Source of the DNA: Siphonodentalium dalli | Taxonomy: Eukaryota > Mollusca > Scaphopoda > Gadilida > Siphonodentaliidae | Assembly: GCA_032622095.1 (NCBI GenBank) | Contig: CP136067.1 | Location: 45,801,549 to 45,865,548, forward strand | Reading direction: 5' to 3' | DNA: 64,000 bases | Part shown: positions 11,650-22,540 of the stretch, in pieces | Numbering within the stretch: position 1 is the first letter of the stretch | Layout of the letters: the number at the start of each line of letters is the position of its first letter | Notes under the pieces: generated by a model | The model's input: only the letters and a program-made list of their open reading frames with translations | Databases searched by the model: none | What the model was told of the DNA's origin: nothing | Made by a program: the position numbers and the translations under genes

Positions 11650-12075
11650 AACGCAATGGCCGGATTCGTCATCTCAGGTTTAAACGTGTTCTACGTAAAC
11701 CTCTAGGTTTAAACCGCCGTGAGTCAGCTAAATCCGTGGTTTATATCCGAGACCGCAGATCTAAGTGACGCATTCGTCATCTCTGGATTAAACAGACCAG
11801 TGGTTTAGCTGTAGTGTCTCTGTGTCGTCGAACTAATTAATAGTACTTTCCTCATGCGGACCGCCTCGTTTTATTGATTGCGAAAATCAATAATTACGAC
11901 AGACGGCATATTTTAATTGAAAATTTATAAGCGAGAAGCACTCACACCTATAAATCGTGTGGAGATACGTTTTTGTCAATTTCGATATTTTTTTTGCGTT
12001 TTATAAGCTTAAACCGGCAAATAAACCATCTAATTCGGCGGTCCAGCTTTACCGAGGCTACACCTGAGATGACCA
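11650..12075 (+). repeat. dispersed repeat E, copy 1
   Basis: Shares tctaagtgacgcattcgt, a block with ggtttagc(t/a)gtagtg and aatttataagcgagaagc with the two direct repeats at 48854-49412 and 50637-51244. Variants of attcgtcatctc followed by ggtttaaac occur at both margins and in both directions, which suggests subterminal repeats of a DNA element. At the point where the other locus carries a LINE, this copy simply continues. Confidence 0.7.
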
Positions 12076-12088
12076 CCCCCGTGTACGT

Positions 12089-12124
12089 GGTATCGCCAAA
12101 ACCGAGGGTATCGCCAAAACCGAG
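12089..12124 (+). repeat. 18-bp direct duplication
   Basis: gtatcgccaaaaccgag is present twice in tandem. Confidence 0.8.
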
Positions 12125-12249
12125 AATATGGGAAAGTCATTTTCACGTATATGATATGGGGATATGTTTGTTTCTCATCGTAATACAGATATCGAGCATC
12201 GTATGTGTATGTCCACACGAAGCAGGAGTATTTATCCACTAGTTGTCAT

Positions 12250-12582
12250 TTAGTTTTCCCAGATCAGACCATTAATTTTCTTTTGGCGAATTTGTTCAAT
12301 TGCTTTTGCTAACTCAAATTTTCGAGAACATCCATTCACTAGTATAGTTCCTGGACTCCCACGCTTCCAAAACAAATGCCGGTATATAGTTGAATCTGTC
12401 AATGAAGCATACGATTTGACAGAATTTAAAAAATCCCTGTCGTTCTCAATATCCGCGCGATATGAAGGGACCACTGTCGGTCCAGAAAGATGCGAACGAC
12501 ACAGATGAAGATGCGCCAAACGCCGAGTTTCTGTGCAGTAAATATGCGTATTACTTAAAGGGGTACTGTACCCCAATTTCAA
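12250..12582 (-). other. 110-codon ORF of unknown origin, abutting a MITE
   Basis: The predicted product has a balanced composition (for example RSHLSGPTVVPSYRADIEND) and no low complexity, so it looks more protein-like than most ORFs here. I do not recognise it. Its first ~9 codons lie inside the inverted terminus of the MITE at 12555-13209, so the true upstream sequence has been displaced. It could be a decayed exon or a fragment of a transposon protein. Confidence 0.3.
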
Positions 12583-13209
12583 TAAATTCCCGGTGACAAT
12601 AGCGATCTAATATGAATATTATATTATAAAATAACTAATTTGAGTCGACGATGTCTACTGAAAACGTTCCGGGTAATAGGCTATCGTAAAAGTTAAATTG
12701 AATTATTTAATATAAATTCATTTATGCATGCTGGAGTCATAAAATGGAGAATTATGCCATTACGAGTTACCGTTCTTGAAATCGCATCTGCTGCGTGTCT
12801 TTTATCGACGGCCGTTCGCGAACATTATTGAGTTGCAAACAAAACATGTTACCTGCAAAAGAAGGCCCGTTATAACCGTTTCGGAAAACAGGGAGAAAGA
12901 AACAAGAGTCATAAAGCGTCAAGTATTTTATAGGGAGTGAGATTGTTCGATGGAAGAGATTGAATGCATCAATCGAAGCTGTGAGCAATGAACTTCCGGT
13001 TCTTCCTGCGAGCTGCGTCTTCTCCGGTGAAGGTCAAAAACATGGCGCGTAGTTTGAAGTCGTAATATTTTTGTTTCCAAGATCAATATTTTCTTCGCTA
13101 AATTAGGTTTATACGAAACTCATATAACACGAACACAATCTAACTTGAAAGTTATTTCAATGGGAGTAAATACAAAAATCGCCTATCTTTGTGTACAGTA
13201 CCCCTTTAA
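12555..13209. mobile_element. ~650-bp TTAA-flanked MITE with AGGGGTACTGTAC ends
   Basis: TTAA then AGGGGTACTGTAC at the left (12555-12571) mirrors GTACAGTACCCCT then TTAA at the right (13193-13209). The interior is AT-rich without a transposase motif. A related, shorter and more symmetrical element is at 28054-28380. A TTAA target fits Kolobok or piggyBac groups. Confidence 0.75.
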
Positions 13210-13690
13210 GGAGTTCTGATGAGGTTTCGAGTGTTTTTATGTGTATCTGCGACTGATAAATTGGACTGCGAATGTCATCTGAAATATGAATCCATAACAT
13301 ATTCGAAATATTGTGTGCATATATATTATGAATGTGTTTCAATTGAAATTAATTGAACATTCATCTCAGCATTCAGATTTGCGATCTCAAGAACGTGAAT
13401 GAATGATAACGCGATACCTTGATCACACGCACGTGAATGCTGCCGTTTCGCATGCATGCAACTAATCGGTTATTCGTTTAGACAAAGAAGAAAACTCCTG
13501 ATTTTTAAATGTTTTTTAATGTTAACTTTTTGTTCATTTCATACAAAAATAAGTCCTGAGAACTCTCGGGTTCCATATCAGGTAAACCACGCTACCTGAC
13601 TATATAATTATAAACAAAAATACGTAAAAAAAAACAGACATGTTCTCTGAATTATTCATCTCCATTAAGGCCACTAAATATATCTGGATT
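13210..13690. other. no gene seen
   Basis: AT-rich sequence with no ORF above 61 codons and no repeat that I can match inside the window. Confidence 0.4.
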
Positions 13691-13699
13691 AAGGCATGC

Positions 13700-14600
13700 A
13701 TGTTCTGTAAATTAAGGCATATCATAGCGGCCATTTTGGATCCCTACTGACATCATTGACACCATAAAATTACGAGGAATACACCACATGTAATACAGCG
13801 AATGGTTTACCCACAATCTTCATATAACTGGACATAGGGTAAAATCGCGAAATGTACCGACCGTTGCGGGTGATCGCACTGGCGGCCATTTTGTTTTCTC
13901 CCTGAGTTGTCGATTGCATATTTTTTGTCAGTTTATATTGAAGGATTAGTTGCGGTCATATAAACGTCATAATGCTCAAATATTTGTGACATATTATGAT
14001 TGGTTTTATGTTTTTTTCTGAAACAATTGTTGAAAATTTAATTTCTCAAATTCTGAGCCGTATTCTGGCGGCCATCTTGGATTTTGATTTACAAATTGAC
14101 ATCAGTTAACGTAGAGATATATAAGGAACCAAACTCAATTCATTGCAATGTCATAACTCAATTATTTTTTCCACAATCGTCATATATATAGACATAGGTT
14201 AATATCGCGAAATGTACCGACTGTAGCGGGTGATCGCACTGGCAGCCATTTTGTTTTCTTTCTGAGTTGTCGATTGCAGATGTTTTTGTCAGATGATATT
14301 GAAGGATTACTTGCGGTCATACAAACGTCATAATGTTCAAATATTTGTGTCATATTATGATTGGTTTTGTTTTTTATCTGAACAAATTGTTGAAAAAATT
14401 TCTAATTTCTCAAATTCTGAGCCATATTCTGGCGGCCATCTTGGATTTTAATTTACAAATTTGATATCAGTTAACATAGAAATATATAAGGAACAAAATT
14501 CAATTCACTTTAATGTCATATCTCAATTATTTTTTCCACAATCGTCATATACATAGACATATGGTAAAATCGAGAAATTTTCCGACCCTCATGGACGCCA
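13700..14600 (+). repeat. ~362-bp tandem repeat, about 2.3 units
   Basis: The landmark containing aaatcgcgaaatgtaccgac or a close variant occurs near 13841, 14201 and 14565. Each unit includes ggcggccattttgttttct, gagttgtcgattgca and a downstream ggcggccatcttggatttt. Two full units and a partial third are present. Confidence 0.8.
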
Positions 14601-15100
14601 TGTTGGATTACGTCATATGCGGCCAGGTTGATTTCTTGTTAACATCCGGAATTCTACTCTAGAGGTATCCAGGTACATTAAAAAATCGGTCCGGAGGAGT
14701 CCTGGGGGCCCATAGGGGGTGTACCTAGCTGCCCGACTATATCCGACCCAAACGCTCGTGCAGTGGTTGAGGGTCATACAGACGTTTTGCTAAAATATGA
14801 AATTTGGTATTTCAAAATGGATTTTCTCAAAATCTGCCAAGAATTTCATTGTGAAATTTGGTAAGAGCGATCATTGTGTCGCAATATTTAAGAAACATCG
14901 ACCCATTGGATATTATAATCTCATTTACTTTACTTTGATGCCATGATAATTATTTTAAAATTTTCACTGTTTTCAGGTACCATGAACATCTGTAAAAAAT
15001 CTGCAGTTCATATATCCATGATATCATATCTCAAGATCATGAGAGGAGACTTAATTATTCTTGATTCATGAAATTTAATGATTATTTTCCTTTAGAAAGA

Positions 15101-15290
15101 AAAGTTCCACTACCTTCTCGAGTGCGAAAGCTTATCTAAAGCCAGGCGTCGTTTATTAACAACGCTATCGGACAAACGCCCCAATACAATCACTATGAGC
15201 GAACTACTTAATCAGAAAAATCCAACAAGCCTACGACGACTATGTGATTTTATTAAAATTGTTAACCGCGAACTATCGAATATTGAATGA
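15101..15290 (+). pseudogene. LINE ORF C-terminus, about 62 codons
   Basis: The frame reads KFHYLLECESLSKARRRLL, continues through a TMSELLNQ segment and CDFIKIVNREL, and stops with TGA at 15288-15290. The layout of a FHYLLEC block followed by a helical tail ending in FI..VN or a similar motif matches the C-terminal zinc-finger-like end of LINE ORF2 proteins. Only the last part of the protein is present because of 5' truncation. It is too short to be listed as an ORF from an ATG. Confidence 0.7.
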
Positions 15291-15674
15291 TTATAATATA
15301 AAAATATTGAAGCGATTGTAATACTCCATATGGTATTATAAGGATAACTTGACGTACCGCCTTGTATGTAAGGAATATGTAGTATTGATATACTGATAAA
15401 TAACTCTGTGTGTGTATGTGTGCACAAAATGTACATGTTCACTTCTAAATATATTATTACTATTAATGAATAATGTTATACATATATAGCAATGATAGTG
15501 CTATTATATTTATTTATTTATAATGTATTTATTGATATTTATTTATAACGTGTTTATTTATATTTATTTATAATAATGTGTATAATATGCTCATATATGT
15601 ACCATGATATATGTAAATAGTGTACAAATGTTATCTCGATACCTATGTATTATAGGTCATGAGAATAAAGAATT
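15101..15674 (+). mobile_element. 5'-truncated LINE tail with GAAAGA duplication
   Basis: This segment is absent from the paralogous copy, where ttagaaag continues directly into gaactaccc (30015-30031). GAAAGA flanks both sides (15095-15100 and 15675-15680). The fragment opens within a reading frame, ends with an AATAAA-containing tail and lies in plus orientation. Confidence 0.85.
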
Positions 15675-15960
15675 GAAAGACAACTACCCATAAATAATTT
15701 TCTACATTTGAGAATGTTCATGTTCTGCATGCTCAATACCAAATTGGACTGAGATGAATTGTGGGTCATGCGTTCATAACAAAGTTAAAGCTGACCACCA
15801 TATCTCGTTAACCCTTTACCCAACAAACCGGCCAAAACCGGCCAAATAAAGCTTCAACAGCCTAAAATATCTTCGGTCTGTCTCAATAGAACCATACACA
15901 TATGGATATCATTGGAACCGGCTCCTTGACCACATTGTGATAGTTACAGTTATGCCCTGT

Positions 15961-16029
15961 GCCAATGCATTCTCTTATATATGCGAGTCGACCATAGGTC
16001 GCCTCGCATATATAAGAGAATGCATTGGC
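15961..16029 (+). repeat. 69-bp palindrome, type I
   Basis: Arms gccaatgcattctcttatat and atgcgag are followed by cgacc, with the mirror sequence on the right. There is one T/C mismatch five to six bases from the centre, and the central bases are 'at'. Confidence 0.95.
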
Positions 16030-16098
16030 CTAAAAAAAAACTTTTTTTACCATTTTTTCTTACATTCTTTAACAATTTTATAATTTTTAATGTGTTAA

Positions 16099-16167
16099 GC
16101 CAATGCATTCTCTTATATATGCGAGGCGACCTATGGTCGACTCGCATATATAAGAGAATGCATTGGC
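16099..16167 (-). repeat. 69-bp palindrome, type I, opposite orientation
   Basis: Reverse complement of the palindrome at 15961-16029, as shown by the position of the central mismatch. Confidence 0.95.
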
Positions 16168-16778
16168 ACAGGGCCCTTCTGTTGGGTAAAGGGTTAAACT
16201 GTGGCCTAATTCTTCAGTTGATTGATCCCAGCTTGTGGACCACATTGTATATCAACATTTGTTTTCATTGGGCTGGAATATTTGTGACTACTTTATTGTT
16301 CATTCTAATATACGGGGGTATGATGTTATATTATACAATTAAAAATCAAACTCAACGTTATGATACAAATGAAGCAACCTCTCATGTACCCAATACAATA
16401 AGCTATTTTGTGTTGGAGTGTTGTGTGAAACTATTAATTATTCTAGCAGATCTTGGTACCGAAAGGGACAAAAACATTAAATAATATCTTCAACCTCTCA
16501 AATGTATCAAAATCCATTGTTTTTGTTGCATCTCAATAATTGCTCAGATTATATATACAATGAAGATGATAGTATGAGAAACTCAAGGTTTTTTGTTAGA
16601 TAGATCTTGATGAAAATCTCTTGCCATATTTGGCTGGATTTATGCAAAACGTAGGTCTCCCCTTTAACAGATTCGTGACAGGAGCTGCGCCGGTATACAG
16701 AGTCAAAGATAATGTAGCAGTGCATACATGTATACAGGAGAATGCACTGGTTTACAAGTTCAATGTAAATAGTGTTAC

Positions 16779-16852
16779 GCCAATGTATTATCTTACATAT
16801 GGGAGGCTCCCTTTGGTAGACTGGCATATAGTATATAAGAGAATGCATTGGT
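16779..16852. repeat. diverged palindrome, type II
   Basis: gccaatgtattatcttacat on the left pairs imperfectly with atataagagaatgcattgg on the right; the centre resembles the ggctcc...ggtagac form. Confidence 0.75.
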
Positions 16853-16898
16853 ACAGGCTTTTCGCAAAATTTCAGGAAGATCCAGTTATGGAAGGGTT

Positions 16899-17147
16899 CA
16901 AGCCTTGAAATAGTGTGTCTGTCATTTGCAGAATGAGGTCCACAGAAGGTGAATTTAGTGATGCTATCCCTCATAGCGGGCTGGCATCACCAAATTCTCC
17001 CTCTGGGGACCTCATTCTGCTGAGGTGTAAGCAGAATGAGGTCACAGAGGGTGAATTTGGTGATGCTAGCCCGCTATGCGGGGTAGCATCACTAAATTCA
17101 CCCTCTGTGGACCTCATTCTGCAAATGACAGACTATTTCAAGGCTTG
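16899..17147. mobile_element. hAT-type MITE, 249 bp
   Basis: The left terminus CAAGCCTTGAAATAGT and the right terminus ACTATTTCAAGGCTTG are inverted, and GAAGGGTT is present directly outside both (16891-16898 and 17148-17155). An 8-bp duplication with a CA...TG edge fits hAT-derived MITEs. The inside is two nested hairpins built on cagaatgaggtc and gtgaatttagtgatgct. It sits within the right terminus of the piggyBac-type MITE. Confidence 0.85.
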
Positions 17148-17389
17148 GAAGGGTTAACATACCAAAAGCTCCTGTGATAATGTCATGAATATAAGCACTT
17201 ACAGCTTATGTGGTTAAAATATACTAAATGCATTGTTCACTGTTGCAATTTACTTTGATATTTGTGCACTTAAGTGCATTAGTCACTGTTATTCAACAGG
17301 GAATCCGGGTTACTCATATGAAATTGGGTTTGCAGCAGCTGGGATTTTTTAATCCAATGAATTGAGCATATGACAGTATGACGGAAACA

Positions 17390-18167
17390 TAATGGCACGG
17401 GTGGCCTTCGTGGTGGATATGCTGTTAAAATATTCACACCGGTTAAAACTGCCGTAAACAGAAAGAATATTAAAATATAAACCTATATTGTTCTTATACC
17501 AATCATAAATATCGCGTAAATCGTATGTTATTGTCAAGTGTGTACGCTGTGTTATGTGAACAAAAGCCAGGTTCTGTGACATTTTTGTACGCCAGTTTGA
17601 AAAAAAAACGGTCGTATTATATAAATGGGTTGTCTGGCCGTCCTTCCGTTCGTCGTCCGTCCGTCGTCCGTCGTCCGTCCGCTTTTGATTTCCGGGTGAT
17701 AACTTTAGATTGAATCGAGTTATGCCCCTTTTTCTACTTAGATTTTACCTGATTTGCGGTTTCCGGATGATAAGTTTACATTGAATCAAGTGAACTGAAC
17801 CAATTTGGTTTATTAGTTTATCACCCCAAAATACAGACCAAGTTCGAATATGATTTTGACTGAGTTATGCCCCTTTTTCGACTAAGATTTTATTTTTGTT
17901 ATTATTTCGTCTTGAGTCAAAGGTTTCAAACAAATGAATTTAAACTTGCCCCACTCTACTCCATAAACGGGCGTATTATGCCACGCCCCGATGGCGTGCT
18001 CTTGTTTGCTTTTGTTTACATAACAATAGCATACTACTTACGTGATATTTTTTGATTGGTATAAGAACAAAGCCTTCCATGGTTTAATCTTACTTCTGTT
18101 TATGGCAGTTTTAACAGAAGTTACGATTTAACAGCATATCCACCACGAAGACTATCCGTGCCTTTAA
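17390..18167. mobile_element. MITE family A, copy 2, with an internal repeat insertion
   Basis: Inverted ends ggcacgggtggccttcgtgg and its mirror near 18130-18163; TTAA at the right (18164-18167), degraded at the left. Compared with 6744-7272, an extra ~400 bp (about 17605-18005) separates the halves and matches repeat G at 62336-62765. Confidence 0.7.
17605..18005. repeat. repeat G, copy nested in MITE A
   Basis: Contains clustered gtccgtc motifs, tttccgggtgataacttta and tatgcccctttttc, in the style of 62336-62765 and, complemented, of 20690-20990. Non-coding. Confidence 0.6.
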
Positions 18168-19052
18168 CAATAAATACTATTTACCATAGATGTTGCAAAA
18201 ATATGGATTATATCACTTGATGAAATCTTCTTGTGCACGGTGTAGCATACACCGTCTCCATATCAATTCAGAGTGTATATATCGATCTAGTTTGATCATA
18301 GGGAAGCGACATCCCGCAATTAACATACATGGGTTAACGCATACTTCAGCACATGCCAGCTTTGCAAGTAAATGACTTCATTAGTGGTATATAGCCTTGA
18401 ACAGTAAATCTGATGCTTCGAGAGTACCACAAGGTCCCCTATATCAGGGGAAATTAAAGACTGGTGACTTTAAAACATACCAAGGGACTTCCACTCGAAT
18501 GCATTACGCGATGTGAAGGCGATGTAATTCGCATGATATGACTATACAACGTTCTTTTGTTGGTTGATCATCAAGTAGATGGTCTAATTTATCGCGTAAT
18601 TTGTTCTCATTGAGTAATGTCGCCCTCATCCGCTCGACACAGCATGTTCGCGATTGGAATATTCTCGCGATTTATACTCGTATGGGGTCCATAGATTATG
18701 TAAGCCGCGGATTATAATGTGCGTTGATTGGCAATCGCAGACGAGATTGCGCATTGTAGATCTTATCAATTTATATTAGATAGAGTTGTTGCATGTATTT
18801 CCCACTGTCGGGGATTCTACACAGCTGATGTAGTTACACACAGAGACGTGCCAACAGGGGTGTCTCGTCACCACGGTACACAACCCCAATTTTGACAAAA
18901 TGTTAAATAGTTGCAGATTTCATACCAGACACATTACATGTAATTGGAAATTTCACCGGTTGAAATCGTTCTGATTGTTTGATTTTAATTTAATCGCAGT
19001 GAAGAAAAAGCTCTTTGTTTTAAAGACGTATTATGTACTTATTCAGGTGCGG
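18168..19052. other. no gene or repeat recognised
   Basis: About 0.9 kb with short ORFs only (up to 61 codons) and no repeat matched inside the window. Confidence 0.4.
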
Positions 19053-19327
19053 GAAACTACTAAGTTAGTATTCATGCGCTATGCCAACTGGTGGCATATA
19101 ACGTTCTAGTAACATCGCCGAAAATTTCAAACAAATCGACCTTTGCTCTCCTTAGAAAACATCGTCTGAACTATGCGCAATTGTAAATATTTACTTCTCG
19201 ATTCGGGACGCTACTATCTGCGATAAGCTAACGAAAAACGATTCGTCATCGAGAGTCACTCTCTTTGAGCAAGATTATTCTCCGTCTCTATTTGATCACC
19301 CTACAGGAGTGTTTCACATCACTTACA
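19053..19327 (-). repeat. dispersed repeat D, copy 2 (inverted)
   Basis: Reverse complement of 11253-11590 with divergence: tatgccaactgg, gcgcaattgtaaatatttac, cgattcgggacgc, tgatcaccctacaggag. Confidence 0.75.
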
Positions 19328-20669
19328 TTTTGATAGGGTACGGGAAAAACGCGTGTGAACGCGGGTTAAATTCATAAAACCTCATGTGACCACCTTTCTT
19401 TCAACTATTTGAACTATTTAAAAAAAAGTATGTGAATTTTTGAAAGATTATATTTATACATTTCAACTAGACACCAATGTCTACCAAAGGCTGATGAGTG
19501 AGACCAATGTTTACATGGAGCTATTTTCTTATTTGTGTTACAGCATCGGACATTACATTTGACAATAGTTTTAAGGTTGCGTCCCAAACGGCCACCAAAA
19601 TCGAAGATTCTCACTCTTGCCGACATAAATTTAACTGAGTTCGTCATATGGGGATAAGGGAATTGTTCATTAAGAAATGCTTTCATTGGTTGTTCGTCAA
19701 CACACTAAAGAATTATAATCTATCTTGTCTCAATTCGTTTGTTCTAATGAGAAATTGGTTGGCGTAAATGCTCAATAACTCTCCCCATTCTCAAAATCGC
19801 CAATTAAGTCAAAATTGTCACCGCTTAGGTACATGCAGCGATCCTCATATTTCCCACACCAGTATCATGGCATGTCTGCAGAGAAAAAAGACTATTTGTT
19901 CGATTCTCATGAATCATTGCAACCAAACCGCAGTTTGTATTTGGATAGGGAAGGAAGTTCCATCCATTTGAGATTTTGGACACTATATGCAGCTGTTATT
20001 CGTCTACCTATATTACGGGTATACATATGGTTCAACTGCAATAATATGGATTCATTAAAGGTACTCAATCCGATTCGATGGTCCCCATATAATCAGATCA
20101 CAACAACAACAACAACATTTTATTAAATGCCGCTTCAGCAATCAGAATCGATTAATTGCCCAAAAATGATGTTAACCACAGTCAACTATAGTATAAATAG
20201 CACGAAATGTGTTATTTATCAATATATCGTTCGACGAAATTTGGCCTTTTTATCAACACAAAGCCTCTTGATTTTAGAGTTATCCATCTTCATCCGAAAT
20301 ATGGTCCGAGACCGTCGGCTCGTCGACTTTTTACTGGGCCACTGACAAGTCTCGATGGTGAAAAATAATATATTTTATAAATCGCTATCTAATAACTCTG
20401 AGCTTTGATAGGTGGGTTCCTCGAATCGACTCAAATATTTGTTAACCGGAATCCAAATAAATAGTAATTGAGGGGCGTTTCGTCGGATTATGCACCTTTA
20501 ACAATATTAAGATTATTATAGTACCAGTGTGTTGATCTATTTATTTATACCACAGGCAAGAAAGGGACATTGGATCGGCTGATCATAACTAGAGGTGTGA
20601 CTGTCCCAATGGGACTACGGATACCCCCCTGTTTTTAAAATACTAAGATGTTTCACATGTCAGTAAACA
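19328..20669. other. no recognised gene; 90-codon minus ORF matches another locus
   Basis: An ORF at 19414-19686 (minus) overlaps sequence that is also found, diverged and inverted, near 23830-23960 (gaagattctcac and gggaattgtt blocks). This suggests a further dispersed repeat rather than a gene. A short (CAA)n tract lies at 20099-20117. Confidence 0.4.
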
Positions 20670-20689
20670 TTTAGTTAAAATAATAAAAT

Positions 20690-20995
20690 AACAGTTCCCA
20701 TTGCAGGTGTACAACCATAACCCTAATCTTAAACCTATTGACCGAAAAATGTAGGAATAAAAGCTTGGACCATCGATCTATATTACGTCGATGCTTGGAC
20801 AAAATTATGTATGTTGCGAAAAAAATTCTAAGTCGAAAAAGGGGAATAACTCCACACAAAAAATGTCGGACAGACGTCATAATCGCAGGTGCACAGGTTC
20901 CCATGGTGGTTGATGTCTGTGCCAAGTTTCACGGAAATTGATCAAAAAACGACTGAGAAAAACTCCGGACAAATTTGTTGCGGGGGGTATAATTA
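20690..20995 (-). repeat. repeat G-like segment
   Basis: On the complementary strand it has the order ccggagtttttctcagtcg, tttccgtgaaacttggcac, then cccctttttcgact. It is a diverged relative of the segments at 17605-18005 and 62336-62765. Confidence 0.5.
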
Positions 20996-21215
20996 CATCA
21001 GAATCTTGCATTGCTTCATCGTGGGTTATAGATGGTTCTTATTTCATGTGCATCCAGTTCTGACTATTCCCTGTGGCAACCTATTAATATTGACGATGAC
21101 ACTATGTCATCCTGCATGTGCCAAGAGTTTGTTTGTGGTCTATATTATGGTAAGCTATAATGTATTCAAGTCGACGAATTACTACGGACGTTCTTATGTT
21201 GTAAAAAGAAAACGC
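20996..21215. other. no gene recognised
   Basis: Short stretch leading into the minisatellite; only a chance ORF. Confidence 0.4.
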
Positions 21216-22540
21216 TAACATAGCTTCTACCAACAACCGCAGCCTACATAATACATCACCTTAACATAGCTTCTACCAACAACCGCAGACTACTTAAGAC
21301 ATCACCTTAACGTGGCTTCTACCAACAACCGCAGACTACTTAAGACATCACTTTAACATGGCGTCTACCAACAACCACAGACTACTTAAGACATCACTGT
21401 AACATGGCGTCTATCAACAACCGCAGACTACTTAAGACATCACCTTAAAATGGATTCTACCAACAACCTCAGACTACGTAAGACATCACCTTAACATAGA
21501 TTCAACCAACAACCGCAGACTACTTGAGACATCACCTTAACATGGCCTCTTCTACCAAAAACCGCGGACTACTTGAGACATTACCTTGACATGGGTTCTA
21601 CCAACAACCGCAGACTACTTAAGACATCACCTTAACATACATTCTACCAACAACAGCAGACTACTTAAGACATTACCTTAACATGGCTTCTACCAACAAC
21701 CACAGACTACTTAAGACATCACCTTAACATGGATTCAACCAACAACCGCAGACTACCTAAGACATCAACTTAACATAGATTCTACCAACAACCGCGGACT
21801 ACTTAAGACATCACCTTAACATAGATTCTACCAACAACCGCAGACTGCTTAAGACATCACCTTAACATATATTATACCAACAACCGCAGACTACTTAAGA
21901 CATCACATTAACATTGCTTCTACCAACAACCGCAGACTGCTTAAGACACCACCTTAACGTGGATTCTACCAACAACCGCAGACTACTTAAGACATTACCT
22001 TAACATGGATTCTACCAACAACCGCAGACTACCTAAGACATCAACTTAACATAGATTCTACCGACAACCGCAGACTACGTAAGACATCACCTTAACATAT
22101 ATTATACCAACAACCGCAGACTACTTAAGACATCACCTTAACATAGCTTCTACCAACAACCGCAGACTATTGACATCGCCTTAGCATAGCTTCTACCAAC
22201 AACCGCAGACTCCTTAAAACATCACCTTAACATAGCTTCTACCAACAACCACAGACTACTTAAGACATCACATTAACAGAGATTCTACCAACAACCGCAG
22301 ACTAATTAAGACATCGCCTTAACATAGCTTCTACCAACAACCGCAGACTACTTAAACATCACCTTAACATAGCTTCTACCAACAACCGCTGACTACTTAA
22401 GACATCACCTTAACATAGCTTCTACCAACAACCGCAGACTACTTAAGACATCACCTTAACATGACTGCTACAAAAACCGGAGACTACTTAAGACATCACC
22501 TTAACAGAGATACTACCAACAATCGCAGGCTACTCAGGGC
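21216..22540 (+). repeat. ~46-bp minisatellite, about 28 copies
   Basis: The unit is approximately cttaacatagcttctaccaa followed by caaccgcagactacttaaga and catcac. Point changes (gcttct/gattct, cttaag/cctaag) and one or two short deletions differ between units. An isolated fragment, cttaagacatcaccttaac, lies outside the array at 22945-22965. There are no unique spacers, so this is not a CRISPR. Confidence 0.95.

Larger units (their letters stand above)
15808..16197. mobile_element. piggyBac-type MITE with two palindromes (copy 1)
   Basis: TTAA then CCCTTTACCCAAC at the left, GTTGGGTAAAGGG then TTAA at the right. The paralogous repeat F copy has a single TTAA at this point (30118-30121), so TTAA is the duplicated target. 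CCC-starting ends and a TTAA target are classic for piggyBac elements. The interior holds 69-bp palindromes at 15961-16029 and 16099-16167, in opposite orientations around an A/T-rich spacer. Near-identical elements lie at 47204-47603 (reversed) and 58603-58988. Confidence 0.9.
14770..16667 (+). repeat. dispersed repeat F, copy 1 (carrying insertions)
   Basis: Segments 14770-15100, 15681-15807 and 16198-16667 align collinearly with 29683-30622, for example aaatggattttctcaaaatc, ttcatatatccatgatatca and ttttcattgggctggaatat. The intervening segments are insertions absent from the second copy. The repeat itself has no recognised coding content. Confidence 0.85.
16664..17157. mobile_element. piggyBac-type MITE (type II) interrupted by a hAT-type MITE
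   Basis: The left end is TTAAC then a diverged terminus followed by ggagctgcgcc, resembling the element at 54311-54798. The right end, once the inner element is removed, reads gttatggaagggTTAA, like catcatggaaggg at 54783. A diverged palindrome lies at 16779-16852. Confidence 0.7.

Noticed and set aside
15950-16484. ORFs with MRVDHRSPRIYKRMHWP-type peptides, also at 31815-32124 and 44771-45317
   Set aside because: The shared peptide is the translated 69-bp palindrome, and it appears on both strands, as expected for a palindrome rather than a conserved protein.
21216-22540. CRISPR-like array
   Set aside because: Units abut without unique spacers and the context is eukaryotic; it is a minisatellite.
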